Positions 12,045 through 23,163 of a stretch of DNA of 64,000 bases are shown piece by piece. The notes beneath the pieces were generated by a model. It had not been told where the DNA came from, made no database searches, and saw only the letters and a list, made by a program, of their open reading frames with translations. Within the stretch, counting starts at the first letter, position 1. Each line of letters begins with the position of its first letter. Source of the stretch: Branchiostoma belcheri (lineage: Eukaryota; Chordata; Leptocardii; Amphioxiformes; Branchiostomatidae); contig NW_017804242.1 in assembly GCF_001625305.1 (NCBI RefSeq), positions 625,223 to 689,222 of the forward strand. Direction: 5' to 3'. Made by a program: the position numbers and the translations under genes.

Positions 12045-12401
12045 AAGGCCTGAATGCCCTGAACTCTGGTATTGAATGATAGGAACCTATTCGCTAGACA
12101 TCCAAATCAAATCTTAGGCTTTTTCTGGCAGACAAATGCCCTTAACATCTGCTTGGTGTAATCTATGGTGCTGGACACAGGTCATTGACCAATCAAAGCA
12201 AGCGTTTCACTGGTGGTAGAGTTCGAATGGTCCCTTCGCGCCAAGTCGTTATTTTCTGTTGGTGAACTACTATTACCCACCATGCTGCATGTTCGCAAGT
12301 TCAAAGTTCAAACCCTACCGCTCCTAAACGCCTAACCGTCCTCGCTGACTGGCCTCGGGCTAGTTCTGTTAAATTGCGTGTGCAAATGTTTCCAATGAAC
12401 A
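12045..12401. other. No gene recognised
   Basis: Unremarkable spacer between two non-autonomous elements. Confidence 0.4.
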
Positions 12402-12406
12402 GATAT

Positions 12407-12797
12407 CAGGGGTGCGAGAGTATACAGTGCAATTTTACGGAATACAGTGCAATTTTACGGAATGCAGTGCAATTTTACGGAATGCAGTGCAATTTTACGG
12501 AATGCAGTGCAATTTTACGGAATGCAGTGCAATTTTACGGAATGCAGTGCAATCGTATTAGTACATGTATACCATGCAATTTTATGGAATACGGTGCTAT
12601 CGTATTCGTACAATTTTACAAGTAAAGTTGCACTGTATTCCGTAAAATGGCACTGTATACCGTAAATTGCACTGTATTCCGTAAAATTGCACAGTATTCC
12701 GTAAAATTGCGCTGTATTCCGTAAAATTGCACTGCATTCCTTAAAATTGCACTGTATTCCGTAAAATTGCATTGTATACAGTACTCTCGCACCCCTG
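12407..12797. mobile_element. Minisatellite-bearing TIR element, copy 2 (palindromic)
   Basis: Same family as 11230-11658. The ends are CAGGGGTGCGAGAGTATACA and its near-perfect reverse complement. They are bounded by the exact 5-bp repeat GATAT (12402-12406 and 12798-12802). The left half is a plus-oriented array of about 20-bp units (CAGTGCAATTTTACGGAATG) and the right half is the same unit inverted, so the whole element folds on itself. No protein is encoded. Confidence 0.9.
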
Positions 12798-12834
12798 GAT
12801 ATGCCTGCAGGGCTCGGTACACTGTGAGCTATGT

Positions 12835-13018
12835 AGAGTCGAAATATTCTCTAGCCAGTAGTTCTTTATAATACTCTGTCAAATACAATGTCCGTTGACC
12901 ATATATATAGCTTCATGTTAGACACATACCAACTAGTAATTTTATTATTTGCCATACATTGTACCCGTGACAATCGTTGTGCAATAAACTTTGACTTGAC
13001 TTGACTTGACTTGACTTA
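12835..13018 (+). repeat. LINE 3' end with (TTGAC)n tail
   Basis: AT-rich 3' sequence ends with GTGCAATAAACTTTGACTTGAC followed by about five TTGAC repeats, a typical microsatellite tail of a CR1/RTE-type LINE. The 5' part is missing. Confidence 0.7.
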
Positions 13019-13036
13019 TTATAAGACGGGACGGAC

Positions 13037-13330
13037 TACATGCCCGTAGCCAGGATTTTGAAGGGGGGGGGGTTCTTCCCAAAGTCTGAGGTTACTGGGT
13101 GTCCGGGGGCATGCTCTCAATGAAAATGTTGAAAATTGAACCTTCTGAAATGACATTTCCTGTGTTTTTGAGAGGATTTCAAAGGAAATATAAGACTGAA
13201 GTTTTTACTCAATGACAAAGTGAGCAGCTTTTCTACGATCCCATCCCCGCTGGTGATACTAATCAGTCCATCTTTGGAGGAGAAATCTTGGACCTTTAGA
13301 TAAAAAGTGGGAATTTGGTTAAGTCCGATT
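13037..13330. mobile_element. CCCGTAGCCAGG-type element, one end
   Basis: It starts CCCGTAGCCAGGATTTTGAAGG followed by a G run. The next about 200 bp match the element at 44946-45206, including AAAATGTTGAAAA, GAGAGGATTT, CCAGTCCATCTTT-like and GGACCTTTA blocks. The matching opposite end (GAACCCCCC ... GGCTACGGG) is seen only in the 45-kb copy. Confidence 0.65.
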
Positions 13331-13430
13331 ATTTTGTGTTGGCAATTGCAGTTGTTCACACGAACTTGTTTCATAATGACCTCTACAAACACAAATGGGC
13401 TTCCAACTAACAGTAGCAAAAATACTAACA

Positions 13431-15409
13431 CATAACATCTCTATACATCATTACAAGGATTCTATACATCATACAGCAATACATCAATACATCAAGGATT
13501 CTATACATCAATGCATCATTGCAACTGAATGTATATACCAAGATAAGGTACATTCAGTCAAGTATTTTAGGCAACACCAGTTAATGTCCTTGGTTCTCAA
13601 GTATTTCATAGTAAAAGTCCAACAAGATCTCATATTTTCACATTAAAGTCGTACTTCACTTCCTAGAACTGTACATGTATGCACAAAGGTTCTGACTTTT
13701 CTCATAATACTTTAAATACTAGTAGTACATTCTCAGTATGAAATTTCCCAATCAGCCTCCGTAACCCCAACTCCACAAGATCTAGAGTCAGTTAGTCAAA
13801 CTTTCCTAAGCTTGATGTTTCTGACTGACGGAGAAAAGATGCTGCTGCAATGAGTGTTAGATTAGTGCCCAGAAGTGGCCTTGTGGCTTTGCACCTTCAA
13901 ACTAGTGAAAAAAAGCATTATTTTTTTGTATTATTTTGTTTTTCATTCATTATTCACTACATGCAGTTTCATTTGTATTATCATTCATTTAAGATCTTAG
14001 TTACTATTCATAATTCATTATTTTGTCCGAGAACCAACAGATTGAATCAGGGACCTTTCTTACTCGTCACATTTTCTAAACATCAGCAAAAGTGCACCAT
14101 TACAGAGCCTCATCCCTTATACAAGATTGACAAAAAGTTGCTAAATATCATCATTGCAAACCTTAATTTAAGAAAACCTATATAGACCTGCCTAAAACAA
14201 TCAACATCAGCTCTAAAGTTTCATCCGAGAATCTTCTGAGACAGTGGTGTCCAGGCGCGTTTCCGTGTCGAAACGGACGTTGCCACTAGAAACGGTCGAC
14301 GCCATATCGGAGCGTACCATAACTCCGTATGGTATAAATGGGAGCATTGTAATTGCATATGTACAACAGAATCGTGAAAATATTTTTGTGAAAAAAAGGC
14401 ACAAGCTTGGAATCAAAGCCTACTGCTAAAACCCTAATCTTCTACACCACGAAACATCACGATGTGGAGGGAGCGTGTTACTACACTTTGCCGTTCTGCG
14501 ATATGGCATCGACCGTTTAAAGTGGAAACGAGCGACCGTATACTAGACTGAATTTACTGGCGGCGAGAGCTCGGTCTGTCGTCTAGGTGCACCCTGCAGT
14601 TACGAGAATAAATAAAAATATGAACAAGAGTTCAACGATCTCATACCTTCGTCAAGTGATGTTAACCATTTCGACTGACGAAATTATACATTTTTCACAT
14701 TGATTATTAAAATGGGATCCTCATTTCATTTCCATCAAGTATTGTAACAGTTTTATCATATCTTCAGATGTTCCTCTCATTCTCAATAACATATGATACA
14801 AGTGTTCCACAGGCCTAGCATGGAATATAGCAATTAATTATAGAAGTTCCTCATTAATTATGAAAATAAGCTCCTGATTTGCATAGTCATCATCTAATTA
14901 TGTCAAGCATCACTAAGCTATCTACGTACTAAATATCAACACAGTCCATGCCCCGGTTCTTTAGCTATCCTCCCTGACATGCAGTTCCACCACAAGCTGC
15001 TAGGGGACCCAAACTAATGTCAATTCTTCCCTAGGCCATCTACCATTTGAAATTGGTGAATCAAACATGTCTAGATCATGAGATATCATAATCGGAATTT
15101 CTTCTGCAGTACCAAGGCAAGCCGCGAGGGGCCCAAAATCAAATCATGTCTAGGTCTCGTCAACACCTATCCATCTACCAACTTTCATGACAGTCTCAGT
15201 GACACACCTAAAGCTTCTTGAGTTATCGTGCTAAACCACATACATACACGCGCGCGCGGAAACACACACACAAACGCTATGGAAAACATAACCTTCTTGG
15301 CGAAGGAAATAAAACGTGTGTTAGTATCTGAGCAAGTTTTCTAAAATAATAAAGCAGACAAGGCCATGTGAAGGTTAAGCATGCATTTGTTTTACAAACC
15401 TTTCCCTTT
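13431..15409. other. 3' flank of lectin gene 1; part of a segmental duplication
   Basis: 13550-13900 and 14213-14600 match 21650-21960 and 22040-22460 downstream of the paralogous gene, for example the block AAAAGTCCAACAAGATCTCA. This shows that the duplicated unit includes downstream sequence. A reversed copy of the CTTCGCCAAGAAGG repeat lies at about 14935-15310. No gene recognised. Confidence 0.7.
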
Positions 15410-18400
15410 CTATTCTTCTGTTATCATTCGGAAATATGTAGACAAATAGAGTTTATTGTGCGAAGTACCTGTAGTGACCTGGCAGACGAAGGGTGAAATG
15501 CCTTCGCAATTGAGGTCCCACCACTTTTTTATAGTATTAGTACCGACGCAATCTAGACGCCCAACGTCCACTACAGGTCTTCCAGAATGCCACGGGCTGT
15601 ACTCGCCAAGTGCAGAGCCATCCACCCACTCAAACTTTCCTTCCTCGCGCTGGTCGTGAAGCCCGATCCAGTAAGCGTAGTTACCGCCCTGACTCTTGGA
15701 GAGTGAATTTATGTAGGCGTTGGTCTCTTCGTCTCGGGGCATGGCCAGGGTGCCGCCGTCCTTGCGGCAGATATCATCCGCTTCGCTGAAGGTCTTCTTT
15801 GTGCGGAAGAACTTGTAGCAGGTTCCACGGCGCCACTTGGTATAACCTTCGGGACAGGACACTAAAAATAAATGTGTTTTAGTATTTAAGTGACTGAGTT
15901 TTCTATAAAAAAAAGGTAAGTGAAGAAGGTACAAAAGGAACATGTAGATTTGTGCTACGTATAAAGTGCATGGCTGGGAGGCTAAAACAAGTGATGTGCA
16001 CGTGTCTAAGTGATGTATCACCTCCAGTTGACTGGGCGCGTCCGGATGTTTGTGGATGTCCCGGTGGTCCAGCAGGGCAGACGGAGCGTCCCGGCAGACC
16101 GGGCGGCCCTGGCGGCCCGACAGACACAGGGCCAGTGGGCCCAATGGGTCCCCTTTCTCCTGGGGGGCCAGCTGGCCCCATGGCTCCCTTTGCTCCTCGA
16201 GGGCCGGCGGGCCCGACAGTCCCAGGTCCAGTCGGACCCACTGGTCCCATTTTTCCCGGAGGGCCGGCGGGCCCCACAGACCCAGGTCCAGTCGGCCCTA
16301 CTGGTCCCATTTTCCCCGCAGGTCCGGGCGGCCCCATGGCTCCCTTTTCCCCTGGAGGTCCAGGAGAACCTGACATAAAAAGAATGGTTTAGTTCCAAAA
16401 CTGGAACGACAGCAGGAACGAGGTACTAGTGCACGCTGAACCTCTACTCCATGGCAGAACGGTTTCAAATAATTTCATCATAAAGAGACAATTATTGCAT
16501 GATTTTTGCAATAAATGTTGTTATTGTTGTTGTTCGTTCGTCGTTCTCGACGATGACCAGTGACATAAGCTTTTGTGATAGTGGGATAGATCATCTGATT
16601 ATTGCAATAGATACAATATCAAAGTACACCGTATAGGAATGAAGCATGCTGTGAACCAATGCAAACAATATCAATTTGAACAGCATACAGAATGATAAGC
16701 TCTTATACAGTACAGAATCATTTACAAATGACATTAATTGCACTTTACTCACGATTCAGCTCAGAAAGTCGCAATTCAGTCTTCCTGTTCAGTTTGGCAA
16801 CCTCTTCAGCTAGCATCGTGGTTTTAACTGTTTCAATAAGAACCGGTTGCAATAAGTACTTAAGAATAAACCCGTAAGATAGCCCACACCCTTTAGCAAA
16901 AACATCAGGCCCAACAAATACTTTGCTATGGGTAGTGGATATGGCGGCTTGTTGTGCTATTATATACATAACAACCAATGATATCTGAACTTTGAGCCCT
17001 ATTCTCGCTCTATGTTATGTTGCAGATAAATGTAGTACATGTAGTAGGCATCTCTAAAGATGACGGCAGCAGGTTTGGTATTGTGGCCGTGATCTTCAGG
17101 CCGTTCTGTTGCACCACAATACCGTATTATTGCACCGTAACACCAAGCTTCAGTGCCCAGTAAACCAATATCAATTGGATCAGTATACAAAATGATAAGC
17201 TCTTATGCGGTACAAAATCTTTTGCAAATGACATCAGTGAATTTTACTCACGATTCAGCTCAGAAAGTCGCGACTCAGTCTTCTTGTTCAGTTTGGCAAC
17301 CTCTTCAGCTAAAATCGTGGTTTTAACTGTTTACAAAAAAAACGGTTGCACAAAATCCATGAACACATAAGATAGCCCAAACATTTTAGCAAGAATATCA
17401 GACCCAAACAAATCATTTGCTATTGGTAACAGAAAAGACGGCTTGCTGTGATATTACATACACAGTGAACCAGTAATTGCACCTAGCTTCAGTACACAGT
17501 GAACCAGTAACACGTAGCTTCAGTATACAGTGAACCAGTAACACCTAGCTTCAGTACACAGTGAACCAGTAACACGTAGCTTCATTATACAGTGAACCAG
17601 TAATACCTAGCTCCAGTACGCAGTGAACCAGTAACACCTAGTTCCAGTGCACAGTGAACCAGTAACACCTAGCTCCAGATGAACCAGTAACACCTAGCTC
17701 CGGTGCACAGTGAACCAGTAATACCTAGACCCGTGAATTAAAGAATTTTGCTTTTCGATAAGGTACCTGACCTGCAAAATATGGCAGCAGTATGGCATTG
17801 GCCACGACGAACACAGCAATGGTCCATTGCCACAGCTTCTTGCACAGGCCCAAACATTTCCTCTTCCTGCTGTTAGCATCGGCAGCGTAAGTAGCGTCTA
17901 AAGAAAGAAACACGCACGTACGATTAAAGGTAGGGTAGACATAGAAAATTGGGAAAAGCATGTTTTCTAGTACCTAATAGTAATACTAAGTAAGAGAAAA
18001 AATAAATCACTAGGAAGGTAACATTTCTAGAGCAAACTATTAAAGCAAATTTATGCTCACATGGTCAGATAATGAAGTACTGCTCTATTCATTGTTGCTC
18101 AAAAACATTCATATATATCATATATTAAGCATCCTCCATAGTTTAGTCCTGCTACATGATGTAATACAACACCACAAGGTGTTTGTTTGCTGTAGCACTA
18201 GTTACCATGGTGACAGACGTCTGGTCCAGGTCATTGAATTTTTTGTTTGGAGAAGAAGAGAAAAACGGAACGGCTAGAGCTCAAATAATATGTTTTCCTT
18301 CTGCAAAGGTAAACATAATTATCATCATCGTCATAAATATAGATAACAGAATAATTCTAAGACTAGAAATTAGAAAGTGGGAAGGCTATAAATTATATTA

Positions 18401-19745
18401 TAATCACATCTTACCTGCTCTGGAGACGTACAGAGTGTTGGGTATGTTTGCAGCGGCGTCCGCAAGTGACCTCCAATCAGTCGGTGGTGGCTGCGTGGGC
18501 GTGCCACCTGAACAAAAAACACCTTTAGTTACGATAAATTGTTTGAATTTAACTACATTTTATTAAAAAGGCATTCGATGCAGTTCAACAGCCTAAAAAA
18601 ACAAGATATTTCAAAGTCAATATTCTAGTCACTGCATACTATAGCAGGTTGAAGCAACACTACCCCAATGTATATGAACATTCATTGAACAAAAATGCTA
18701 TTTTGACTCATTAAAATGTGCACTTTTAACAACTATAACTATCGCACAAGTTTTACCATAACCAAACGTTTTCAAGGTAAAAGGTTGTGGACTTTTATAA
18801 ATAGGAACAAAACTGTTTACAGTGAGTTTGATTTGATTATGATTTATTCATAGCAGGCACAAATCCGACATGAAAAAACAGGAATGCCGAGAAGAAAACA
18901 TCAACGTACATTCTGAGAAACGTAATAAGAAAAAAAAATCAAGATTTATTGAAATGACGTCGGTTTTGTAGACTAGTCGATGCTACGTATTCTTATTTTG
19001 GAGCTATTTGAGTTTATGGAATGAATATTAAATAGATCTTTACAATGTGGACCAACACAGACCGCCATCTTATTGTTTACTTGTTTAATGTAAAATTAAC
19101 TAGACTGACGTTTCTTACACATTTCAGGGACTAATTTGTGTACTGCTGGAAATAAAGGCTAACAACGAGTGCACTTTTTGTCAAGACGAAAACACAGAAG
19201 TGAAAAAGAAAGCGTCGGACAATTCAACCCATTGTAGGGAGAGAAAATGACAGTTAAGATAATGTGGATCCGGAGAGTAGAAATGAAAAGCAAAGTGTGC
19301 CAAATTTAAAATATTCTCATCGACACAAGTACAGGGACTTTCGTATGGTCTACTACAACTAAGATCGTACAAAACTAAATACATGTATGAATCAAGCCAT
19401 CCTACGTACAGAAAATACATGTGCGGCAAACTACGTACAGGATATGCACAGCTGCAACATTAGAGGTTTAAGTATTCTCTAACATGCACTCTCTCATATC
19501 TAAATATTCTATAATCTATTTCCCTATTTAGCACACTTGGATATGGATTATATCCTCTTAAAATGCACTTGAATTTATTTAGGGGATTTAATGTATTGAA
19601 ACAAGCGGTAAGAAAGTAAACAGCAATGGCCAATAAGCGCATAGTATTGTATAGTGAACAATACATTTATAATGGCGAAAAAAAACACCATACCTCCAGC
19701 AGTCCCAGTCTGTGCCTGTTGCTGCCCTTCGGCTGAACTCGACAT
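15410..19745 (-). CDS. Type II membrane collagen/C-type lectin receptor, copy 1
   Basis: Seven exons join in phase to 406 aa: 19745-19694, 18507-18415, 17897-17772, 17326-17252, 16827-16753, 16369-16022 and 15861-15410. All introns are GT-AG and phase 1. Residues 1-72 ([12 protein letters not shown]..., a Pro-rich patch, then RKRKC...CKK) should be cytoplasmic. Residues 73-90 ([18 protein letters not shown]) are the membrane span, and the basic residues before it indicate a type II topology. Residues 91-140 are two tandem 25-residue coiled-coil exons. Residues 141-256 are a Gly-X-Y collagen stalk with a conserved Cys (RSVCP). Residues 257-406 are a long-form CTLD with six Cys, WIGL, EWVDGS and W-x-D-x-x-C. 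The EPN/QPD sugar motif is replaced by GRP, so classical Ca-dependent sugar binding is doubtful. The overall plan resembles COLEC12 and other scavenger-receptor collectins. The exact 3' end is uncertain (see findings). Confidence 0.87.
17463..17735. repeat. 36-bp minisatellite in lectin gene 1 intron
   Basis: About eight copies of a unit of about 36 bp (CACAGTGAACCAGTAACACC + TAGCTTCAGTA) lie in the intron between the membrane exon and the first coiled-coil exon. The paralog has no such array. Confidence 0.85.
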
Positions 19746-19752
19746 GATGTGA

Positions 19753-19925
19753 TCAGTTTTAGGACAGCAAAACGCGTCCTATCCAGAAAAGATGCGCCCT
19801 ACACGAGGCAAGGTTCGCCCTACACCAGACAAGATTCGCCCTTCACCAGACAAAACGCGTCTTTCAGAAGACAAGAAAAAAAACACGTCCTACTCCAGAC
19901 AAGACTTGTCCAGATTTAAGCCTGC
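19753..19925. repeat. Promoter-proximal 19-bp minisatellite, lectin gene 1
   Basis: Direct repeats of CCAGACAAAACGCGTCCTT type (often ACGCGTC, an MluI-like core) begin within 10 bases of the start codon and extend upstream. The same array precedes the paralog at 26840-26945 and recurs at 20215-20345 without an adjacent gene. It probably lies in the 5' UTR or core promoter. Confidence 0.8.
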
Positions 19926-21400
19926 CTCAACTCCCAAACCAATCTGTACCTTTGATCAGCGCAACCAACATAAAACGTAATACTAAAGGTTACCAAAAAA
20001 TTCCACTCTTTGAAAAGTCGAGACAGATTATATAATTTTTTTTTAAATATTGTGATTTAATACAGAAACCCGCTCTGTAATGAATACCCGCTCTATAATG
20101 AGTATCATTTCTGACTGATCTTTTGCTCAAAAGTTGCCAGATATATTGAGTACATTAATGCATGTAAATGTTGGAGAAAACATCATTCGACGTTATAGAT
20201 TTAAGCCTGGGGCTGCTGACAGGACGCGTCCAACACCAGACAAGACACGTCCTTTACCAAACAAAACGCGTCCTTCTCAAGACAAAACGCGTCCTTCTCA
20301 AGACAGAACCCCTGGCAAAAAACGCGTCCTTCACAAGATAAGATGTTTGTCGATTTAAGACTAACTCCAGACCCAAACCAATCTGTACCTTTGATCAGCG
20401 CAACCAACATAAAACATAATACCAAAGGTTACAAAAAAACGCCTCTCTTTGAAAAGCCGAGACAAATTATTTGAAAATTTCTTAATATTGTGATTTTTTT
20501 TATGAAACACGCTTTACAATGAATATCATTACTGACTGTTCTTTAGCTTAAAAGCTGCGAGGTACATTATGTACATTATTGTGTGTGAATGCTGGAGAAA
20601 AACATCTTTCAACGTTATAATTTGAATAGAGTTCCACGATCTCATACCTTTGCCTATTTGTACACATTATAAGTGTTATCTCCGCCTAGAATGTAGTAAA
20701 TTCATTAATAGGATGGGATTTCTTCAATTTTTTTGTACAAGGAGAAAGAAATTTAAAATGAACAGGTTTGGGTGTTTAATATCTAATTGTGAACAATCCG
20801 TGATAAAATAATTGTCATCTTCAAGATGATGTGGACAGAATGGGCATTGATGCTTGCAAAGAGACCCATGCAAGATTCAACGAAAATGTGTAATGATTCG
20901 GTTGTAAGCTCAAAGGAACAGTTGCATGTGCTTAATACTAAAGGTTATCAAAAAAACCACCCTTTGAAAAGTCGAGACAAATTACATGACATTTTATTAC
21001 TTCTGTGATTTAATACTGTAACACGCTTTATAATGAATATCATTTCTGACTGTTCTTTTCCTCAAAGATTACGGGACATGTTATGTACATGGATGTATAC
21101 AAATACTGGAGAAAAACATCGTTCCACGTCAAAATTTAGATAGAGTACCACGATTTCATACCTTTCATGCCTGTTTGTATATAGTAAGTCTTATCTCCAC
21201 CTATAATGTCGTTAAAATTCATTTATAGGATGGGATTTATTCAGTTCTTCTGAACAAGCAGAAAGAGGTGTCAACAACTTTGGGGGTTTATCATCAAATT
21301 GTGAACACTCCACGATAAAGTAACTTTCATCTTCAATATTTTTTTAACAGAGTATTAATGTTTGCTTGTGGAAGATTCAATGAGATCGAGAACGTGTAAT
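19926..21400. repeat. Three tandem copies of the lectin 5' flank
   Basis: A unit of roughly 430-560 bp repeats at about 19926-20190, 20365-20800 and 20935-21400. Its blocks run AATCTGTACCTTTGATCAGC, CAACATAAAACRTAATAC, TTTGAAAAGTCGAGACA, TCTGACTGWTCTTTTGCTC, GCTGGAGAAAAACATC and TTATAGGATGGGATTTATTC. The same unit lies upstream of gene 2 at about 26960-27370. 20215-20345 holds an extra minisatellite array. No coding sequence seen. Confidence 0.75.
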
Positions 21401-23163
21401 GATTTGGTTGACAGGTAAAAAACATTTGCATGCACAGAATGGATAATGTAAATTCACATCAAAATCAAATGAACAAGTATATTAGTAGTACATCAAGTTA
21501 CGGTAAATACAACTAATAATTTACTGACAAGACACCAGTGTCACCAGAAAGACTTCAATGCAAAATGAAGGTTGCACTGCAGGTTGATATGCTAATTGTT
21601 TTCATTAAAAGCTTATTATCACACTAATTTTAGTTAACAGTTATATACAAGACATTTAGGCAACGCCAGTTGCTTTTCTTGGTTCTCAAGTATTTCATAG
21701 TAAAAGTCCAACAAGATCTCATATTTTCACATTAAAGTCGTACTTCACTACAGATTATACATGTATGCACAAAGGTGCTGCCTTTTCTCAGAATACTATG
21801 AACAGTACATTTCCCGAGCAATTTCCCAAGCAGCCTTCGTAATCCGTGCTTCTCCTATCAAGTCAGTTAGTCAAACTTGCAATTGCCCAAGCCTGATGTT
21901 TTTTACTTAGGCAGAAGAGATGCTGCTGCAGTGAGCGTTAGACCAGTTCCCAGAAGTGGCCCTTGTGGATTTACACCTTTAAAGCCATAGAAAATTAGTG
22001 TTCTTCATTCATTCATTAATTCATACATGTATTGCCTAAAGCAGTCAATATTAGCTGTAAGTTTCCTCCAAGAATATTATGAGACAGTGACGGTCGGTGC
22101 CATTTGAAACGGTCGGTGCCATATCCGAACGTACTAGTACCATAATTTCTTTGAGAGGCAAAATCATTTAAAATGTATAAAAGAGACCATCTTCTTTGCA
22201 GATGTACGACAGAATTGTGAAAAAAAGGTAAAGATTTTGATGAAAAAAAGCACAAGCTTTGATTCGAACCCGGGTCAAAAATCCTGCTCCTAAAACCCTA
22301 ATCTTCTACAAAACGAAACATCACGGTGTGGAGGGAGCGTGTTACTCGTACTACACTCTAAGTTTGCCGTTCTGGGACATGGCAAAGTGGCAACGACCGT
22401 TTACAAGACGGAAATCAGCGGCAGTGGGAGCTCGGTGGCTGGTCTAGGTACGCCCTGTAAGGAGAATAAATGGAGATATAAACAAGAGTTCTTCGAGCTC
22501 ATTTACATTCCCCCTTATTTACTTAATCTAAATATCAATATGTTTCTCTCATTCTCAATTACATATTAGTATGTCACAAGTGTTCCGTAGGCCTATGATG
22601 GAATACAGCAGATTTATAGAACTTTCTCATTAATTATGGAAACTAGCTCCTGATTACGTCAAGCATTTACATATCAGTATGTCCCAAGTGTTTCATAGGC
22701 CTATGTGTGGCTATGATGGAATACAGCAGAATTATAGAAATTCCTCTTTAATTCTGTTCAAGTCAAGCATGACTTAAAGGCATCCAATGTAGTTTTTAGG
22801 GCTTGGAAACCCTAGTTTCTAAAGCCAATATTCTAGTCACTTATCTACATACTGAGTCAAAACCACACTTTCCCAATGTATATTGACCCTCCTGGAGCAA
22901 AAATACCCAAAATTCCGAAAAAAATGGTTATTGGAAGGACCCTACAATGATTTTTAGGGTAGCACCCAGAATAGAAAAAAGACTCATCTTGGGGCTCACA
23001 GTTTCTTCAGTTTTAAATACCAAAAGTATGAAATACTGATTGAAATGTGCTAATGTGACGCAGTATGTGTCAATATCCTAAAGATTGCCTTATTCAGAAT
23101 ATTCCCAGTTTTGATGCTCTGAAATCGCATTGGATGCCTTTAAGCTTTACCTACGTACTAAAA
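21401..23163. other. 3' flank of lectin gene 2, duplicated unit
   Basis: 21650-22460 matches 13550-14600 (see the gene 1 flank). The remainder is AT-rich with no recognised gene. Confidence 0.65.

Noticed and set aside
11240..12790. CRISPR-like regular repeats
   Set aside because: No unique spacers. The units are contiguous minisatellite repeats in an animal genome.
11332..12822. Short frames rich in QFYGIQCN-type repeats
   Set aside because: Translations of a tandem minisatellite in TIR elements, present in both strands because the arrays invert.
15952..16392. Long plus-strand frames opposite the collagen exon of lectin gene 1
   Set aside because: They are reverse readings of Gly-X-Y coding DNA. 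The minus strand has splice sites, phase and domain evidence.
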